Shown: positions 5,876-6,217 of the stretch, one piece after another
How the letters are laid out: each line of letters begins with the position of its first letter
Position numbering within the stretch: position 1 is the first letter of the stretch
Source: Chitinophagaceae bacterium
GTDB taxonomy: Bacteria; Bacteroidota; Bacteroidia; Chitinophagales; Chitinophagaceae
Assembly: GCA_025963615.1 (NCBI GenBank)
Contig: JAOQAL010000125.1
Location: forward strand, 1 to 6,217
Direction of reading: 5' to 3'
DNA length: 6,217 nt
Notes under the pieces: model-generated
The model's input: only the letters and a program-made list of their open reading frames with translations
Told to the model about the DNA's origin: nothing
Databases searched by the model: none
Position numbers and translations under genes: made by a program

Positions 5876-6217
5876 ATGAAAAAATTTATTTCTGTTTTCC
5901 TGATTGTTACTACTGTTTTACTAACTGGATGTTTTGAAGTTACCCAGGACCTTACTATCAATAAAGATGGCAGCGGCACTATTTCCAGCACAACCGATAT
6001 GAGCCAGATGGTGACCCTGGCCATGCAGATGGCGGGAGATAAAATGAAAGAACAGAAAATGAATATGGATACGACCATCGCGTTCAAGACCGTCCTGGAT
6101 TCTATAAAAGATATGTCCGCCGCCAATAAAGAACTTTTGAAAAATGGCCTCGTTCATGTCATCATGAAGATGGACGACAGCAAGTACCTGATCAATTCTT
6201 CCATTCCCTTTAAAAAT
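5876..6217 (+). CDS. Lipoprotein of unknown function, N-terminal part (3' end outside the window)
   Basis: An ATG at 5876 opens a frame that stays open for 114 codons to the window edge. The start MKKFISVFLIVTTVLLTGC is a classic lipoprotein signal peptide: two lysines, a hydrophobic core and the lipobox LTGC, with Cys19 lipidated. The mature part begins FEVTQDLTINKDGSGTISS, a beta-hairpin-like stretch with a KDGSG turn. A Met-rich amphipathic region follows (about 42-64), then a helical segment and a further strand, HVIMKMDDSKYLINSS. The early DGSG hairpin recalls the LppM-like lipoprotein domain, but this is only a resemblance and no function is assigned. Its 88-bp distance from holA leaves room for its own promoter, though no convincing -33/-7 pair is visible. 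No stop is seen, so the full length is unknown. The start and lipobox make the gene call secure. Confidence 0.85.
   Translation, partial: MKKFISVFLIVTTVLLTGCFEVTQDLTINKDGSGTISSTTDMSQMVTLAMQMAGDKMKEQKMNMDTTIAFKTVLDSIKDMSAANKELLKNGLVHVIMKMDDSKYLINSSIPFKN

Noticed and set aside
5869..6157. Minus-strand frames of 78 and 85 codons
   Set aside because: They are antisense to a well-supported lipoprotein gene with signal peptide and lipobox on the plus strand.

Overview
The window most likely comes from a Bacteroidota (Bacteroidetes) chromosome, probably of the Chitinophagaceae/Sphingobacteriia type. Several things point there: a TonB-dependent receptor barrel paired with a FAS1 (fasciclin) lipoprotein, start codons without Shine-Dalgarno sequences in A/T-rich leaders, a Bacteroidota-type -7 box (TAnnTTTG-like) almost touching the holA start codon, and a divergent HolA of the type found in that phylum. 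Taxonomy is inferred from these features, not from a marker gene.

Layout, left to right. (1) Bases 1-1161 (+) hold the 3' two-fifths or so of a TonB-dependent outer-membrane receptor that is cut by the window edge. (2) A lipoprotein with two FAS1 domains (1192-2379, +) follows after 30 bp and is probably co-transcribed with it. (3) A 165-bp convergent gap (2380-2544) is almost filled by a MITE-like element at 2400-2542, with 19-bp imperfect terminal inverted repeats (17/19) enclosing a short TTTGCG-type tandem array. (4) Two tandem minus-strand genes (2545-3474 and 3619-4593) encode paralogous proteins with one N-terminal membrane helix, a long coiled coil and a shared C-terminal beta-rich domain. 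A clear intrinsic terminator (3561-3590) separates them, so the downstream copy probably has its own promoter. (5) A 195-bp divergent intergenic region (4594-4788) carries a perfect 8-bp inverted repeat and the candidate holA promoter. (6) holA (4789-5787, +) encodes the DNA polymerase III delta (clamp-loader) subunit. (7) A lipoprotein gene begins at 5876 (+) and runs off the right edge.

Functionally, the left end is an outer-membrane uptake or surface module (receptor plus FAS1 lipoprotein). The middle is an uncharacterised pair of envelope coiled-coil proteins. The right end is core replication followed by an envelope lipoprotein. I see no CRISPR array, rRNA or tRNA gene, phage module, toxin-antitoxin pair or recognisable defence system. 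The least explained items are the coiled-coil paralogue pair and the inverted-repeat element.
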